A stretch of DNA of 9,445 nt from Solirubrobacterales bacterium (GTDB lineage: Bacteria; Actinomycetota; Thermoleophilia; Solirubrobacterales; Solirubrobacteraceae). The notes beneath the pieces were generated by a model. That model had not been told where the DNA came from. It did not search any database and saw only the letters and a program-made list of their open reading frames with translations. The stretch is taken from contig JAFAZB010000491.1 in the NCBI GenBank assembly GCA_019240015.1, positions 1 through 9,445 of the forward strand, written 5' to 3'. The position numbers and the translations under genes are program-made. This document shows, one piece after another, positions 6,331-9,445 of this stretch (within the stretch, counting starts at the first letter, position 1; each line of letters starts with the position of its first letter).

Positions 6331-7275
6331 TCAGCCCAGGTTCTTCAGCGACAGGCCTTCGGTCTGAGCGAGCGAGGTGATCCCGGAATACAACGAGTCG
6401 CTGGCGGAGACCATCCCGCCGGTGCTGCCCGTGCCGAGCTCGCTGTCGACGCTCGCCACCTGCGTGGGCGTCAGCTTCAGGATCGCCGCGCTGACCCGTT
6501 GCTGGAAGGCTGGCGAGAGATCGCCGCGGACCGTGATCGGGTCGTTCTCGATCGGGTCCGATTTCCAGATCTCCCGGTAATCGGCCGGATTGAACTTGCC
6601 GGCCTTCTCGGCAGTGGCCTCCTGCTGGCTGTTGACCTCGGCGGCGTCCACGGTGCCGTGGGTGAGCGCCAGCAACGACTCGGGGTGGCCGCCCGCGTAC
6701 TTGATCGTGATCCCCTGGCAGGAGGAGACCCCCTGACACTTGAACCCGGACTGGACCAGTGCATACACGGGATACAGGGCCCCCGAGGTCGAGGTTGTGC
6801 TGGACAACGCCAGCGTCTTGCCCTTCAGCTGCGCGATGCTCGTGATCGGCGAGCTCTTCTTGACCCAGATCCCGGCCGTGTAGGTGACCGGCTTGCCGCT
6901 AGGGTCGGCGAACGCGGCGACCGGCTGGGCACTCGCGATCCGGTGCGCGAGCACGTACCCGAGCGGGCCGAACTCACCGAGATCGAGCTGGCCCGAGCGC
7001 ATCGCTTCGATCTCTGCGACATAGCTGTTGGAGATGATCAGTTGGACCGGGCAGGCCAAGTTGGTCTGCAGCGCGCTGGTGAGCGACTTGTACGCCGACT
7101 CGAGCGCCGGTCCGGCGTCGTACGGCTCGACGGCGAAACGGACCGGGTCGTGAGGACAGCCGGCGCTCTTCGCGGCAGCTTGCGAGGCACCCGCGGTCGA
7201 CTTGCTCGAAGAGCTAGAACCACATCCGGCGAGCGCGATCGCCCCCAGCGACAGCAGAATGGCGGCTTTCTTCAT
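6331..7275 (-). CDS. phnD: Phosphonate ABC transporter substrate-binding lipoprotein PhnD
   Basis: Extracytoplasmic phosphonate receptor of 314 residues. Residues 1-18 are a lipoprotein signal: MKK, a hydrophobic run and the lipobox LAGC with acylated Cys18, followed by a Ser-rich linker, so the mature protein is membrane-anchored. PhnD-family features include GEFGPLGYVLA (100-110), the STS-G phosphonate-binding loop (162-165), GGHPES with His197, and GTVDAA (207-212), which match conserved ligand-contact regions. Cys40, Cys75, Cys180 and Cys186 could form disulfides outside the cell. ATG 7275 has a good ribosome binding site (GGGGGA, 7 nt upstream), so the longer open frame to 7338 is not used. 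It is the first gene of the phnD-phnC-phnE-gntR operon. Whether it prefers 2-aminoethylphosphonate, its N-methyl form or phosphonoacetate cannot be read from sequence. Confidence 0.94.
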   Translation of the reverse strand: MKKAAILLSLGAIALAGCGSSSSSKSTAGASQAAAKSAGCPHDPVRFAVEPYDAGPALESAYKSLTSALQTNLACPVQLIISNSYVAEIEAMRSGQLDLGEFGPLGYVLAHRIASAQPVAAFADPSGKPVTYTAGIWVKKSSPITSIAQLKGKTLALSSTTSTSGALYPVYALVQSGFKCQGVSSCQGITIKYAGGHPESLLALTHGTVDAAEVNSQQEATAEKAGKFNPADYREIWKSDPIENDPITVRGDLSPAFQQRVSAAILKLTPTQVASVDSELGTGSTGGMVSASDSLYSGITSLAQTEGLSLKNLG

Positions 7276-7281
7276 CGTGAG

Positions 7282-7288
7282 ATCCCCC
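7282..7288 (-). promoter_or_regulatory. Ribosome binding site of phnD
   Basis: On the minus strand GGGGGAT ends 6 nt before ATG 7275. It is the clearest Shine-Dalgarno-like sequence in the window and fixes the phnD start 21 codons inside the longest open frame. Confidence 0.7.
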
Positions 7289-7328
7289 GTGATCGGTGTC
7301 GGCGGCGAAGGATTCACGGCCCGCTTCC

Positions 7329-7346
7329 AACTTGTCAAGACAAGTT
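7329..7346. promoter_or_regulatory. ACTTGT palindrome over the -35 box of the phnD operon, probable GntR operator
   Basis: AACTTGTC-AA-GACAAGTT is a perfect 8-bp inverted repeat with the same core and spacing as the palindrome at the FAD gene. On the minus strand it contains a consensus -35 box, TTGACA (7338-7333). A weak -10 candidate, TGAATC, follows after 16 bp, or GAATCC after 17. A repressor here would block the transporter and gntR promoter. Both promoter and regulator binding are inferred. Confidence 0.65.
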
Positions 7347-7370
7347 ACAAGATGAACACACAACTTGTAC
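7346..7370. promoter_or_regulatory. Additional ACTTGT half-sites upstream of phnD
   Basis: TACAAG (7346-7351) and CTTGTA within ACTTGTAC (7364-7369) flank a 12-nt AT-richer spacer directly beside the full palindrome. With it they give four half-sites in about 42 bp. They may be auxiliary contacts for the same regulator. The rest of the interval to the P450 stop is GC-rich with no other recognisable element. Confidence 0.35.
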
Positions 7371-7438
7371 ATCGTGGCCACGCGCCGGCGGTGGACTCGC
7401 GGTGCACGGCGGGGGAGACCCGAGCCGCGGCGGCCCCT

Positions 7439-7457
7439 GGCGCCCGGGTTCAGGCGC

Positions 7458-7458
<1 letters not shown>
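7439..7458 (-). terminator. Weak hairpin at the end of the P450 gene
   Basis: GGCGCC (7439-7444) and GGCGCC (7453-7458) can pair around an 8-nt loop, starting at the last base of the P450 TAG stop codon. The stem is only 6 bp and no U-tract follows, so termination is uncertain and read-through into phnD is possible. Confidence 0.25.
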
Positions 7459-8771
<1,313 letters not shown>

Positions 8772-8872
8772 GCAGCGAGCCGATCGTGTCACACCAGCAG
8801 ATCACCGTGACCCATGGACCGATTCGCTTTACTCGCGGCTTGCAGGAGCCACCCACAACCGAGCGGGCGCAC

Positions 8873-9445
8873 ATGCGGGACGAGTTCTTGATCTTCGGCA
8901 GTCCGACGATCGGCGAGCAGGAAATCGCCGAGGTGGTCGACTCGTTGCGCTCCGGCTGGGTGGGGACCGGCCCGAAGGTGCAGCGCTTCGAGACGATGCT
9001 CGCCGAGTACCTGAACGTGGCCTTTGCCCGTTGCGTGTCCTCGTGTACAGCCGCGCTGATCCTGTCGATGGAGGTCATGGGGATCGGGCCGGGAGACGAG
9101 GTGCTGGTGCCCGCGATGACCTTCGTGGCGTCCGCCAACGCGGTCGAGCATGCCGGCGCGACGCCGGTCCTGGTGGACTGCGTTCCGGGCAGCGCGCTGA
9201 TCGACCTCGACGCGGCGCAAGCGGCGATCACGCCGCGCACCAAGGCGGTGATGCCGGTTCACATGGCTGGTCGGCCGGTGGACATGGAGCGCGTCAACGC
9301 CCTCCGGGACCGCCACGGGCTGGTGGTGATCGAAGACGCCGCGCACGCGATCGGCGCCGAGTGGGGAGGGCGCCGGATCGGGGCGTGGGGCAACGTGGCG
9401 GCGTTCTCGTTCTACGTGACCAAGAACATCTCCACGATCGAGGGC
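8873..9445 (+). CDS. DegT/DnrJ/EryC1-family PLP aminotransferase (5' part, cut by window edge)
   Basis: The N-terminal 191 residues of a fold-type I PLP enzyme related to sugar aminotransferases and 3-amino-5-hydroxybenzoate synthase; full-length members are about 370-400 residues. Visible hallmarks are GSPTIGEQEI at the start, SGWVGTGPKVQRFE (27-40), the cofactor-phosphate region VSSCTAAL (55-62), PAMTFVASANAV (80-91), EDAAHAIGA with PLP-pyridine Asp155, and FSFYVTKNISTIEG with Schiff-base Lys184. ATG 8873 matches the family start and follows GAGCGGG, a modest ribosome binding site. Such enzymes usually aminate keto-sugars for polysaccharide or natural-product synthesis. The substrate cannot be told from this part. 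It is divergent from the P450 gene across 101 bp. It is not the class V transaminase PhnW. Confidence 0.92.
   Translation, partial: MRDEFLIFGSPTIGEQEIAEVVDSLRSGWVGTGPKVQRFETMLAEYLNVAFARCVSSCTAALILSMEVMGIGPGDEVLVPAMTFVASANAVEHAGATPVLVDCVPGSALIDLDAAQAAITPRTKAVMPVHMAGRPVDMERVNALRDRHGLVVIEDAAHAIGAEWGGRRIGAWGNVAAFSFYVTKNISTIEG

Noticed and set aside
8772..8872. Short dyads (GTCAC/GTGAC) between the divergent P450 and aminotransferase genes as an operator.
   Set aside because: The arms are only 4-5 bp with no second copy in the window, and no ACTTGT element is present; chance is a sufficient explanation.
8873..9445. The aminotransferase as a candidate PhnW.
   Set aside because: Its motifs (EDAAHAIGA, FSFYVTKN) are those of the DegT/DnrJ/EryC1 family, not of class V transaminases such as PhnW.

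Overview
The window comes from a high-GC, codon-biased bacterial chromosome. The lipoprotein signal of PhnD (lipobox LAGC followed by a serine run), very short or absent leaders in front of some genes, and the overall base composition suggest an actinobacterium, perhaps of the Thermoleophilia/Solirubrobacterales type. That placement is an inference; no rRNA or other marker gene is present.

Positions 1-7346 hold a compact phosphonate uptake and degradation locus. On the minus strand, phnA (phosphonoacetate hydrolase) and phnY (phosphonoacetaldehyde dehydrogenase, running off the left edge) overlap by 4 bp as ATGA. Divergent from them on the plus strand is a gene for an FAD-dependent amine oxidase-like enzyme of the family repeatedly found in phosphonate loci. 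Converging on it is a minus-strand operon phnD-phnC-phnE-gntR, which encodes a phosphonate ABC importer and a GntR/UTRA regulator.

Read as a pathway, PhnCDE imports an aminophosphonate. The FAD enzyme probably deaminates 2-aminoethylphosphonate or its N-methyl derivative to phosphonoacetaldehyde. PhnY oxidises this to phosphonoacetate, and PhnA cleaves the C-P bond to give acetate and phosphate. No PhnW transaminase is present in the window, so the oxidase may supply the entry step.

A shared palindrome, ACTTGTN-NN-NACAAGT, lies over the start of the FAD gene (inside a perfect 30-bp inverted repeat) and over the -35 region of the phnD operon. A half-site lies at the phnA promoter. This is the best candidate for the operator of the GntR regulator.

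From about 7440 to the right edge the content changes. There is a cytochrome P450 gene on the minus strand and, divergent from it, the 5' part of a DegT/DnrJ/EryC1-type PLP aminotransferase gene running off the right edge. Neither has an evident role in phosphonate use, so the locus boundary probably lies between phnD and the P450 gene. No tRNA, rRNA, CRISPR array, insertion sequence or transposase was seen. No gene-free stretch exceeds about 180 bp.
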